From: JBAYJY01 sp041664945
GTDB lineage: Bacteria > UBP15 > UBA6099
Assembly (NCBI GenBank): GCA_041664945.1
Contig: JBAYJY010000047.1
Coordinates: 1 to 27,858 of the forward strand
Direction: 5' to 3'
DNA: 27,858 nucleotides
Shown: in pieces, positions 6,675-15,578 of the stretch
Layout of the letters: each line of letters starts with the position of its first letter
Position numbering within the stretch: the first letter of the stretch is position 1
Notes under the pieces: generated by a model
Database searches by the model: none
What the model was told of the DNA's origin: nothing
What the model saw: only the letters and a program-made list of their open reading frames with translations
Made by a program: the position numbers and the translations under genes

Positions 6675-9600
6675 ATGGCGTTAAAGAAAAAACTAATCGG
6701 AATGATATTGTTGCTGATAGTAGCGGGATTCTCTGCGAATGCATTGGCGGCGATAGAGCTTGAGCGGTCTTTCTCGACCGGGTTTTTTTCCGGAACCGCG
6801 GACAAGCCTATGGAAATAGTGAGTTTCAAATTTAAAAACACGGGCTCTGAGGCGGTTAAGAATATTAAAGTAGAGATAACAAGCGATTCGCTGACAAAAA
6901 TGAGGACGGACTCAATCTCAGTTATCGAGCCGAACGACGCTGATTTTGTCAGAACGTTTCTGACTGCGCTGCCTCGAGGCGGCTCAGGAACAGCCTCGTT
7001 CCATATCAAGGCGATCGCTGAAGGCAAGGAATACAATTGGGAAGCGGTTGTGGCGCGCACGCCGCCAGACTGGCGCCGGATTCATCTGCTAACTCACTTT
7101 CATTACGATCCGGTATGGATTCATAAGGACGGTCAGCGTGGCTACGCGCTATCCGCAATCAGCCTGATACAACAATATATGAATGTTTGCCGGCAGGACC
7201 CGACATATTCGTTCGTTCTCGAACAGGTCCCCTATCTTAAACCGTTCTGGGACAACTACCCCGAGTCCCGCGAGGCGCTTCAAGGACTGATGGGGAAAAA
7301 ACAGCTTGAACTGGTAAACGGCGGCTACGACCAGCCGGACGAAAGCAGCGTGTTCGGCGAAGGGCTGATACGCAACTACACATACGGCCGCCTGTTCGAG
7401 GAAGAAGTGATGAAGGGAAAAGTGACCGCTGCGTGGCAGATCGACAACTTCGGCCATACGTCGCAGCTTCCTCAGATTCTTAAAAAAAGCGGCATCGAGT
7501 CGTTCACCTTCCTGCGCGGAGGCCCGGTCGGCCTGCCGCGCCAGTATATGTGGATCGCGCCCGACGGTACAGATATTTTCAGTTACGACCTCGGAATCAA
7601 GGACGAACTCGCAAAGGTTATCGACGGCAAATTGAAAGTCGATAAAAAAGAAGACGTTAGCATGGAGCTTATTCAAAAACTCGAAAATGAACTTTTGCCG
7701 GACGTAATCGCTGCGCTCAAGGACGCTCACGGCGTACATTCATTCCTGCTTCCGCTCGGCGACGATTTCATGCCGCCGATTCCGCTGCTCGGAACTCTCA
7801 CCCGTTACTGGCAGGGTCGCTATCTATATCCGTCGCTGCGTTTCTCGCTGCCTACTCCGTACTACAATGAAGCCTTGAAGGAAGTCGCGGATCGTCCGAT
7901 GGAGCAGCGGTATACCACCAAGGATATGAATCCTGTTTTTACCGGTTGCTACTCGTCGCGGACCGATACCAAGATCGCGAACAGGCAGGCTGAGATGAGT
8001 TATCTGGACGCTGAATATTTAGCGACCGTGGCGAACCTGCTTGGCGCGGCATATCCGTCACGCGCGCTCGACAAATCGCTCCGTGAACTGCTTTTTAACG
8101 AACACCACGATTCGATTCCCGGCACTTCAAACGAGTTGTCATATCTTGACATCCTCTATGGCTGGCGCGAGTCTCTTATATTGTCGCGGGATGTTCGCGG
8201 CAAAGCGCTTAAGTACATCGCCGGCAAGGCTGACACTTCATCCGCCGGCGATAGCATTCCGTTGTTCGTAATGAACACCCTATCGGCGAAGAGGACCGAC
8301 GGCGTCGAAGTCGATGTCTCCACTCCGATTACAGACCTCCAGACAAAGGACGGAACAAAAGCGCCGTTCGATCTTTACAAGAACGGAAGCTCTTTCAAAT
8401 TGCGGTTCACAGCGGCGGATGTGCCCTCTATGGGTTATAAGGTTTATTACGCGAAGAGCGGGAAGGTCGCCGCTGAAACTATTGAAAATCCTGATATTTC
8501 GACGATCGAAAATGAGTTTTACAAAATTGAGGTCGACGCGCTCAAAGGCGGCGGCATTATTCATCTTATCGACAAGAAGACTGGAATTGACTGGGCCGCA
8601 GAAAAGAACGGCAGGTTAATGAACACTCTTTTCGTTCAAAAAGACGATGGCGACCTATGGGGACTGAAGCTTTCAGGCGGCTACACGACGTCTAAAGCGC
8701 CGGCTTTCGTGGATGTTGTCAAAGGGAAAACATTCTCGAAAATAATTGCGATCAGCGACCATCCTGATTTCTCGGTGGAGCAAACAATTATATTGCAGGC
8801 CGGCGTTCCTCGCGTTGATTTTATGACTCGCGTCTGCAATTTCAAGGGCGAGAACAAACTCTTCAAGCTTGTTTTTCCTGTGGCGAACCACAAAGGGCTA
8901 ACGCCGGTGTATGGCGAGCGGTTCACGCCTCTGGCGAGGAAGTTTGGCGAGGAATTCCCGGCTGACCAGTGGGCATCGCTCTCGAAGGCGCTGACTCTTT
9001 CCTCGAAGGACGGCGAGACGCCGCTCGGCGTTCCGGCAATTGTCGTTCATAAAAATGACGAAGTGGCAAAGATTTTTCTGAAGACGCTCATAGAGGCGAT
9101 GATTAAAGTCGGTTCTCCGAGTGTGACATATTTCGAGGAAGAGAAAGAGGACACGACGACGGATTCCGCGATATACATAGGAGACCCGGCGTCGTTTGCG
9201 GCGTTGAACGGAAAGCTCGGCGACAAATCAGGCGCCGCCGCTGACTCTGTATACAAGAACGGAATGGCTATCCTTATCAAAGGCGAAAGACCGCTCTGGA
9301 TGATCGGCAAAAAAATCTTTTCCGATTCAAAAGCTGTTAACGGCATAGTTGAAAGCATAATTAAAAATAGAACGATAAATGCGCCGGCCGCAGCGCTTCT
9401 GACGCCGATGCCTTTCAAAAGCATCCCGGCGGCAACGATCGCTCTGATCAACAACGGCTCAAACGGATATCGATTCGCGGATGACGGCTCGATCGAGTTG
9501 CAGATGTTGCGAAGCGCGACAGGCAGACCCGGCGGAGAAGCGTATGAACGCGATTTCTCAAAAGAAGACTGGAACAGCGTTTTTCACTACTCGTTGATCG

Positions 9601-10748
9601 CCGGCGGAGGCGACTGGGAACACATGAAAACGGAATCGGCCGCCATGGCGGCCAACCGACCGCTGCTCGCATCATGGACAGACGTTCATAAAGGAGATCT
9701 TCCAGGAGACTCCCTAAGTTTCTTCTCAGTCGATTCGGGCAGCGTTTATGTCAGCGCGATTAAAATGTCAGACGAAAGCATCCCGTCTTATTCACGGACA
9801 AAAAAACCGCAGGGGACGGCGGTTCGCGTTTATAGCGATCTGGCAACGAAAACTCCGTTCGCTCTCAAGTCGTATTTTCCGATTAAATCCGCAACGAAAA
9901 CTAATATGCTTGAACGCGACGCTAAGCCGTTGAACTTAACGGCAGGAGCAGTCAAGGACGAAATCGGCGCGCGGGCGATAGAGACTTATGTTCTCGGCAT
10001 TGATGCGGCGAAAACTGACGGCACGGAGATCGGGCAGAACTCCGAGCCCGTCCAGCCTATATATTCGGCATACTGGCGGCACAATGATAACGTGGCGCCG
10101 CTCGGCTACCAGCCGGTCACGGTCAGTTTTGAGCCCGCGCAGGAAAAGGGCATTTATGAGATGGAGGTTAAGCTTAAGATAGCGAGCGATTACACAGACA
10201 TCAATGCGAAGGGCTTAGTAAATATTAAAACGCCGACCGGTTGGTCCGCGACGCCGGAAAAAGTCGAATACGATCTTGTCCCCGGCGGATTCAGCATATC
10301 CAAGATCAGGATCATTCCGAAACAGGATGGATCGAACGGCGTAGTGAGGGCTTATTACGAAAACGAGGGGCAGATGTTTTATGCGTCAATCTCCATAGGG
10401 GAGATCCCGAAACCTACTATAACGGTTCCAAGCATAATAGAGATAAGTCCAGGCGAAACGAAGACGGCGACGATCTCTCTTAAAGGCGACAATTCGCATG
10501 ATATATCAGGAGAAGCGGTTATCGTGTCGCCGATCGGCAGTTGGGAGGAATCGCCGGAGACTCTTCAAGTCGCTTTTACTCCATTCAGAATGCTGTTCGT
10601 GATTCCTTCAAATGGATCGTCTGACTTCAGCGTGAAAATCAGCGCGAAAGACAACGCTCTTTCAGGCAGCTATTGGTTTGTGGTCAAGCTGATGGCGAAC
10701 GGAGATTACACATATTCCAAACCGGTGGAGGTTCTGATACTGCCTTGA
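6675..10748 (+). CDS. Secreted GH38 alpha-mannosidase, very large (1357 aa)
   Basis: An exported glycosidase of family GH38, retaining zinc-dependent alpha-mannosidases. The ATG at 6675 is used because GGAGG lies eight bases before it; the GTG at 6666 overlaps that site. A signal peptide (1-25, cut after ANALA, no lipobox) is followed by a beta-sandwich (about 27-130). The catalytic domain begins at HFHYDPVW; likely zinc ligands are H143, D145, the nucleophile D257 (WQIDNFGH) and H478 (NEHHDSIPGT). The GH38 beta-domains run from about 500 to 1130, but are interrupted at about 792-902 by extra alpha/beta sequence. Two further beta-sandwiches of the NEW3/Ig type end the protein (about 1145-1245 and 1250-1357). 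Family members are usually 800-1100 residues. The stop overlaps the activase start. Linkage specificity cannot be read. Confidence 0.9.
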   Translation: MALKKKLIGMILLLIVAGFSANALAAIELERSFSTGFFSGTADKPMEIVSFKFKNTGSEAVKNIKVEITSDSLTKMRTDSISVIEPNDADFVRTFLTALPRGGSGTASFHIKAIAEGKEYNWEAVVARTPPDWRRIHLLTHFHYDPVWIHKDGQRGYALSAISLIQQYMNVCRQDPTYSFVLEQVPYLKPFWDNYPESREALQGLMGKKQLELVNGGYDQPDESSVFGEGLIRNYTYGRLFEEEVMKGKVTAAWQIDNFGHTSQLPQILKKSGIESFTFLRGGPVGLPRQYMWIAPDGTDIFSYDLGIKDELAKVIDGKLKVDKKEDVSMELIQKLENELLPDVIAALKDAHGVHSFLLPLGDDFMPPIPLLGTLTRYWQGRYLYPSLRFSLPTPYYNEALKEVADRPMEQRYTTKDMNPVFTGCYSSRTDTKIANRQAEMSYLDAEYLATVANLLGAAYPSRALDKSLRELLFNEHHDSIPGTSNELSYLDILYGWRESLILSRDVRGKALKYIAGKADTSSAGDSIPLFVMNTLSAKRTDGVEVDVSTPITDLQTKDGTKAPFDLYKNGSSFKLRFTAADVPSMGYKVYYAKSGKVAAETIENPDISTIENEFYKIEVDALKGGGIIHLIDKKTGIDWAAEKNGRLMNTLFVQKDDGDLWGLKLSGGYTTSKAPAFVDVVKGKTFSKIIAISDHPDFSVEQTIILQAGVPRVDFMTRVCNFKGENKLFKLVFPVANHKGLTPVYGERFTPLARKFGEEFPADQWASLSKALTLSSKDGETPLGVPAIVVHKNDEVAKIFLKTLIEAMIKVGSPSVTYFEEEKEDTTTDSAIYIGDPASFAALNGKLGDKSGAAADSVYKNGMAILIKGERPLWMIGKKIFSDSKAVNGIVESIIKNRTINAPAAALLTPMPFKSIPAATIALINNGSNGYRFADDGSIELQMLRSATGRPGGEAYERDFSKEDWNSVFHYSLIAGGGDWEHMKTESAAMAANRPLLASWTDVHKGDLPGDSLSFFSVDSGSVYVSAIKMSDESIPSYSRTKKPQGTAVRVYSDLATKTPFALKSYFPIKSATKTNMLERDAKPLNLTAGAVKDEIGARAIETYVLGIDAAKTDGTEIGQNSEPVQPIYSAYWRHNDNVAPLGYQPVTVSFEPAQEKGIYEMEVKLKIASDYTDINAKGLVNIKTPTGWSATPEKVEYDLVPGGFSISKIRIIPKQDGSNGVVRAYYENEGQMFYASISIGEIPKPTITVPSIIEISPGETKTATISLKGDNSHDISGEAVIVSPIGSWEESPETLQVAFTPFRMLFVIPSNGSSDFSVKISAKDNALSGSYWFVVKLMANGDYTYSKPVEVLILP

Positions 10749-11656
10749 CAGACTCCAACGGCGGCGCCCGCGGCCGGATTCTTTCCATCGGCCACGGCAC
10801 AACGAAAGACGGTCCCGGCTGGCGCTCAATTGTCTATTTTATGCGCTGCAATTACAGGTGTCTCTGGTGCTCCAGCCCGCATACGCTCACTGACGGCCCG
10901 GTTTTGTTGCTGTATCCCAATCTCGAAAAATATCCGGAACGCATAGCGGCGTCCTGCCCGCGCGGCGCGATCTCAGTCAGCGCAGGCGCCACATTCACTA
11001 ACAGCGCGCTATGCGCCGGGTGCGTTTCTCTCGATTGCGTACGCTTATGCATCGACAGTTCCCGCGAAGCCGCCGGATTTGAAATTTCCGCGGCAGATAT
11101 CGTTTCCGAAATTCTCGGTTACAGGCAATTCCATAAGGAATACGGCGTGACAATTTCCGGCGGAGAGCCGACCTGCCAATGGGATTTTTTCATGTCGCTT
11201 TTGAAGGAGTTAAAGAAACACGGCATGCATACGGCGGTTGAAACGAACGGTTCGTCGCCGCGCCTGCCGGAAGCGCTCCCGTGGCTCGATCTCGTGATTT
11301 GCGATTTAAAGCGCATGGACAGCGTTCGGCACCGCGAGTTGACGGGACAGCCGAATGAAACAGTCATAAAGAATATCGAGACGATTGCTGTAAAGAAACA
11401 TCCTATGTGGGTGAGGATACCGATTGTTCCGGGCTTGAACGACGGCGAAAATCTGGAGCTGAGCGCCGATTTCCTTAAGTCTCTGGGCGGCAATCTGAAA
11501 GTGGAATTGCTTGGCTATCACCGCCTCGGAGTCTCAAACTGGCAGGCGCTCGACATGCGTTATTCATGCGTGGACGCGGTTTCGCCTACTGATGATGAAC
11601 TCGAAAAGATGCGCGATATATTCCGCGCCCGCGGCTTGGAAGTTATCGTAACTTAA
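10745..11656 (+). CDS. Radical SAM activase of a glycyl radical enzyme
   Basis: An enzyme that uses S-adenosylmethionine and a [4Fe-4S] cluster to place the radical on the glycine of a partner enzyme. The 303-residue form contains GPGWRSIVYF, the CxxxCxxC cluster site (C35, C39, C42 in CNYRCLWC) and the SAM-binding GGEP (139-142). The family's ferredoxin-like insert is partly degenerate: only C71 remains of the first motif, while C90, C93, C98 and C102 keep the second. I choose the TTG at 10745, which overlaps the mannosidase stop as TTGA; GGAGG lies 13 bases before it. The longer frame from 10673 lies inside the mannosidase gene and lacks family character. The likely target is the glycyl radical enzyme whose gene ends 13 bases away on the other strand. 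Confidence 0.88.
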   Translation: MTDSNGGARGRILSIGHGTTKDGPGWRSIVYFMRCNYRCLWCSSPHTLTDGPVLLLYPNLEKYPERIAASCPRGAISVSAGATFTNSALCAGCVSLDCVRLCIDSSREAAGFEISAADIVSEILGYRQFHKEYGVTISGGEPTCQWDFFMSLLKELKKHGMHTAVETNGSSPRLPEALPWLDLVICDLKRMDSVRHRELTGQPNETVIKNIETIAVKKHPMWVRIPIVPGLNDGENLELSADFLKSLGGNLKVELLGYHRLGVSNWQALDMRYSCVDAVSPTDDELEKMRDIFRARGLEVIVT

Positions 11657-11669
11657 ATCAAACAAATAA

Positions 11670-14063
11670 TCAGAACGAAGTCGACATAGGGTCGAGACGC
11701 GGAATGACATCTCCGGAGATAATATCCGCCGAGAGGTGGCGCGCGTCTCCGTACTGGCCGTGGATGCGGACGAGCACGGGTTCCGGATAGTTTTCGGGAT
11801 TCTTTAAGACATCCAGAAGCTTTTCAGGCGAGAAAACATTGAAATATGCGTACATAAGAGTCGGCCCGTCAGGCGAGTTGTAACCGAAAACGGCGGAAAT
11901 GACGTCTTTTAGATATTTTGCTTTTTCATCGAGCGATTTACTTTGGAGCGGGTCCGGGTTGATGCTCAGAGCGACGGCGCTGCCTCCCGACATGAGGGCA
12001 TAGTTCAATTTCGCCTGAGAGGCGATGCGGGCGAGGAGGCCGTTTCGGCCTGAAGCCACTTCAGGGTCGAGCCCGTAGCTGAGGATTTCGCGGGCGAGTC
12101 GGCCGTTTGGCGTGGCGCCGGTCCAGTAGCCATATAACATGTTAGTGCTGGGAGTGCTCCAGTCGGCGCAGAATGGATTGCCGAGCGGATTCTTTTGCGC
12201 GTTGACGAGCCGGCTCACGCGCTCCTGAAGTTCGAGCGCTTCGGCGTCGGCGGCGGGATCGTTGTTGCCGTACTTCGGCGTTTTCGAGCGAAGGAAGTCG
12301 CGCAGTTCGTCATATCCTTCATAATTCACGCGGAGAGCGTCTGCCAGTTTGGCCGGCTCGAATCCGAACGCGGCGCCTTCCTTGAAAAGAAAATCTATTG
12401 CGAGGAACGAATCGGCGACCGTGCCGAGTCCGTGGATTAGACAACCCGAGCCGTTGTACTTCATGCCTTGTTCACGAACGTCGCGCATGTCGGCGCCACT
12501 CTCGCGGCCGCCCATGAACGCCGAGTGGAACGGCGCTGGAATAAGCGCGAGCGCTTCAGTGCAGCCGTTTGCCGCCCAAACCATTTTTGCTATGAAATAT
12601 TCGAGATATTTATAGAATGCCGCTTTTATGCCTTCCGGTGAGGAGAATGAAGCGCCGTTGAGGCCAAGTTCTTCCCGTTTCGGGCCTATCTGTTTTCCTG
12701 AAATAAGCGATTTGCCGTCGTTGAGCGCGAGTTCGAGTATCTTTGCCAGATTCAGCCAACTGTTTGTTGTGTTTGCGGATTCCTTGCCAATAATCAGCGG
12801 TTCCTGACAGCCGGCAGCGGCGTACAGCGGCATATCTTCGATAGCAATATTTTTTGTTGCGAGCGCTTTGAAAACCGATGGATCGCTGAAAAATGAAGGC
12901 GTGCTGTGTCCGAAACTGAACATGGATTGAGAGATCGCTTTATATACCGAGTCCGGAGTTCCGGGGTGCGCTTTAACCGATAGATTCGGCTGCGAATAAT
13001 TTGATTTTTCGAACGCTTCTATTACGACATAAGTCATTTCGCAAGTGAGATCGTTTCCATTTTCGTCCATGCCGCCGGCCATGATGTTCTGCGAGATCGC
13101 CCAGTTGCGGTCTCCAACGCAGAAGAAAGCGAGCAGATGACGGGTGAGCGCGACGGCGATATCGCGCGGCTCTCCGCCTTTTTCGAGATATGGTTGAAGA
13201 ATCCTGTCGAGGTTGCCTATTGAAAATGCGAATGGATTCGGCAACTGTTCGAGATTCATAGTCTGCCATAGAATGATGAAAGACTGGATAGCCTCGTATA
13301 GGTTGCGGGCCGGCAATCTCGGGACGCGCGAGCAGGTTTCAGCGATCAGATTCAGTTCCGCGACGCGGGCCGGGTCTGATTCGGCTGCGGCCATGTCGTG
13401 AGCCATAGCGCAGTAACGTTCGGCAAGCTTGACTGAGGCTCTCAGAGTAATCTGCATGGCGGAGTAATAATCCGTGTGCGCGGCGTCGGCAGCTTTTTTC
13501 GCATCCAGTTCGGTTATCAACGCATCGATACCGAGCGCAATGCCGTCTCGAAAATCAGGAATCGTGTGTCCGGTAACGCGCTCGACAAAATAAATCACTT
13601 CGCGAGTCTCGTCGCCGGTCTTTTTATAAATTTCTTTTAAGGTTTTAGCGAACTCATGTTGCATCCAGAAATTGCGCACTTTGCTGATGCGTTCCTCGGT
13701 GATCGCGCCGCCGTCGGGTTTAATGTCATTATAGACGGCGTCCTCGTCGCAATAGCCCTCGAAACTTTCGACTTTGAAATCAGGATTAATCAACGCGTAG
13801 CTGCGCGCGAACGCATCCGCTTCAGCGCCGGCGAAAATCTCGCCGTCCCTGATCGAGAGCGGCAGCTTTTCAACAACTGCTTCAAGAAGTCTCGCTTGAA
13901 TCATGGCAGGGGAGCCGGAGTTGTCTTTCTGCAGCGACTCCATCATTATCTCTTTCGCGAGGAACCAGCCGTCGAGGCGCTTGTTATCCCAGTTCTGTTT
14001 CATTATCACGGGAATGTAACTGTTGAGCTTTTCAGCGTCGAGGGCATTAAAGTAATCAGACAT
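11670..14063 (-). CDS. Glycyl radical enzyme, pyruvate formate-lyase/diol dehydratase family, unknown substrate
   Basis: A 797-residue member of the glycyl radical family, which also holds pyruvate formate-lyase, glycerol/propanediol dehydratase and choline lyase. The catalytic loop is present: C419 and E421 in AAGCQEP, the GCxE form of the lyase/dehydratase branch rather than the CC form of pyruvate formate-lyase. SANTTNSWLNLAKILEL follows, as expected. The glycyl loop near the C-terminus reads RIHGQYGD with the radical expected on G769; the family norm is RVSGY(S/T/A), so the residues after the glycine are unusual. AAGGAG lies about ten bases before the ATG at 14063, in the 21-base gap after an FGGY kinase in the same operon. 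That neighbour suggests a sugar or polyol-phosphate substrate (inference). Isethionate-, choline- and glycerol-specific assignments are not supported. Confidence 0.9.
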   Translation of the reverse strand: MSDYFNALDAEKLNSYIPVIMKQNWDNKRLDGWFLAKEIMMESLQKDNSGSPAMIQARLLEAVVEKLPLSIRDGEIFAGAEADAFARSYALINPDFKVESFEGYCDEDAVYNDIKPDGGAITEERISKVRNFWMQHEFAKTLKEIYKKTGDETREVIYFVERVTGHTIPDFRDGIALGIDALITELDAKKAADAAHTDYYSAMQITLRASVKLAERYCAMAHDMAAAESDPARVAELNLIAETCSRVPRLPARNLYEAIQSFIILWQTMNLEQLPNPFAFSIGNLDRILQPYLEKGGEPRDIAVALTRHLLAFFCVGDRNWAISQNIMAGGMDENGNDLTCEMTYVVIEAFEKSNYSQPNLSVKAHPGTPDSVYKAISQSMFSFGHSTPSFFSDPSVFKALATKNIAIEDMPLYAAAGCQEPLIIGKESANTTNSWLNLAKILELALNDGKSLISGKQIGPKREELGLNGASFSSPEGIKAAFYKYLEYFIAKMVWAANGCTEALALIPAPFHSAFMGGRESGADMRDVREQGMKYNGSGCLIHGLGTVADSFLAIDFLFKEGAAFGFEPAKLADALRVNYEGYDELRDFLRSKTPKYGNNDPAADAEALELQERVSRLVNAQKNPLGNPFCADWSTPSTNMLYGYWTGATPNGRLAREILSYGLDPEVASGRNGLLARIASQAKLNYALMSGGSAVALSINPDPLQSKSLDEKAKYLKDVISAVFGYNSPDGPTLMYAYFNVFSPEKLLDVLKNPENYPEPVLVRIHGQYGDARHLSADIISGDVIPRLDPMSTSF

Positions 14064-14084
14064 TCGATGACACTCCTTGGTTGA

Positions 14085-15503
14085 TTAATCCGACGGCCCG
14101 TGTGTTACGACAAAATCGAAACGGCCGTCTTCTATTCGGGCTAAATTCAGCCCTTCGGCAGACACAAGCGCCGCGCCGTAAACCGCATTCTCAAAATCCA
14201 TAACCTGCAGCGGCATTCCGAACATCTGAGCAGCGATGCGCCTCCATATTTCGCTCTTCACCAATCCGTTGCCGGCGCCGGTCAGCCGGGTCGCCTTAGT
14301 TCCTTCGAATTGATTATAAAAACCTAACAGTTCGCCGACAACTCCCTCCATAACCGCTCGCGCTCTGTGTCCGAGCGTGAAGTTGTCGTGGCCGATGCCG
14401 GTGAACGCCGCCCGCTTCTCCGGTTCGCGTCGTGTTCCGCGCATATACGGTTCGAAAACAAGCCCGTCGCAACCTAAAGGAACCGTGTCAGCCAACTCGT
14501 CTAATATAGTAAACAATTTCTTCTTTTCAAAGTTCCCGCCGATACTATGGATATCGTCAAGAATCAGATTGCGAAGCCATGTGTAGCAGATGCCGCCGGT
14601 GATTCCCGCGCCGACGAGCGCGAACCGCCCACGGATGAAGCTGCGCGTGTCTACTCCCGGAATTTTAATATAATCCGGCGTCACGGAGCAGATTTGGCCG
14701 CTTGTGCCGATGTTAATGAGAAGCGGCGAGTCTGGCGCGAAGACGCCGCTGCCGATCATTGACATCTGGTTGTCGCCGCCGCCGATTGTAACCGGAGTTC
14801 CGGCGCGCAGGCCTGTAATTTGAGCGGCTCGCGAACCGACCACGCCTGCGATGTCGCCCGGCTGCCCGACTTCCGGGAATATATTGAGAGGCAACCCGAG
14901 CCGGCTGATGCACTCCTTGTGCCAGACGCTTTCCCGTGTATTGAACACGCCGGCGCTGAAAGCATTGGTGATGTCAGTTGCGTACGGGCCGCCGTCTGTT
15001 ATCCTACGCCTGACGAAGTCAGTTGGGAAAATCGCATGCGCGATATTTGCATAAACTTCAGGCTCGAATTCCATAAGGTGAAAAAGGGTGGCCCCAAAGA
15101 AACCGCTGGCCATGACGTCGATGCCGAGGTCCGGAAAAATATCCGGCCCGATTAGTTCGGTCATGCGCTCGACAGTCGTCCTGCCGCCATAACGGTTTGC
15201 GTGTGCGTTCGCGCGCTCGTCCTGCCAGTTGATTATTGGGCCGATCACCCGGTCGTCGGAATCGAAAAGGACGGTTCCGTGCATTTGTCCCGAAAGGCCT
15301 ATCCCCTCGATATTTGAGCCGCCTGCATAATCCGTTAGTTCCCGCAGGGCTGCGCAAGTCGCCTCCCATATCTCATCGGCGGATTGCAACGCGCCGCTCG
15401 GATAATCGCGCGAAGATATGCGCTCTATAGCCATGCCGGCGAGATTTATAAGTCCGCATTTCACGCTTTGAGTCCCGACGTCTATTCCGATAATGTGTTT
15501 CAT
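14085..15503 (-). CDS. FGGY-family carbohydrate kinase (xylulokinase-like)
   Basis: An ATP-dependent kinase for sugars or polyols, 472 residues. The N-terminus GIDVGTQSVKCGL holds the first phosphate-binding loop (D8, G10, T11). GLSGQMHG at 69-76 is the substrate-contact signature of the xylulokinase branch, WQDER (93-97) follows, and D244 in GGGDNQMS is the expected catalytic base. TGAGNGL near 420 is the second nucleotide loop. Length is close to the usual ~480-500. It lies between the GH116 gene (75 bases upstream) and the glycyl radical enzyme gene (21 bases downstream), on the same strand. It therefore probably phosphorylates the compound that the glycyl radical enzyme acts on, or a sugar freed by the glycosidases. 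Xylulose is only one candidate; no isomerase gene of the XylA type is next to it. Confidence 0.88.
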   Translation of the reverse strand: MKHIIGIDVGTQSVKCGLINLAGMAIERISSRDYPSGALQSADEIWEATCAALRELTDYAGGSNIEGIGLSGQMHGTVLFDSDDRVIGPIINWQDERANAHANRYGGRTTVERMTELIGPDIFPDLGIDVMASGFFGATLFHLMEFEPEVYANIAHAIFPTDFVRRRITDGGPYATDITNAFSAGVFNTRESVWHKECISRLGLPLNIFPEVGQPGDIAGVVGSRAAQITGLRAGTPVTIGGGDNQMSMIGSGVFAPDSPLLINIGTSGQICSVTPDYIKIPGVDTRSFIRGRFALVGAGITGGICYTWLRNLILDDIHSIGGNFEKKKLFTILDELADTVPLGCDGLVFEPYMRGTRREPEKRAAFTGIGHDNFTLGHRARAVMEGVVGELLGFYNQFEGTKATRLTGAGNGLVKSEIWRRIAAQMFGMPLQVMDFENAVYGAALVSAEGLNLARIEDGRFDFVVTHGPSD

Positions 15504-15578
15504 AGGCTTTCCATCATTATTCCCGGTTCATTCCGATAGCGCGAATAACCCGGATTATTTGCTCTGTTGCGTTTAATT

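Noticed and set aside
12448..12486. YNGSGCLIHG of the glycyl radical enzyme as the catalytic cysteine
   Set aside because: The GCQEP loop at C419/E421 matches the family thiyl-radical site and its following sequence; the later Cys has no Glu two residues on.
14085..15503. Calling the FGGY kinase a xylulokinase gene (xylB)
   Set aside because: The signature supports the branch but not the substrate, and no xylose isomerase gene of the XylA type is next to it.
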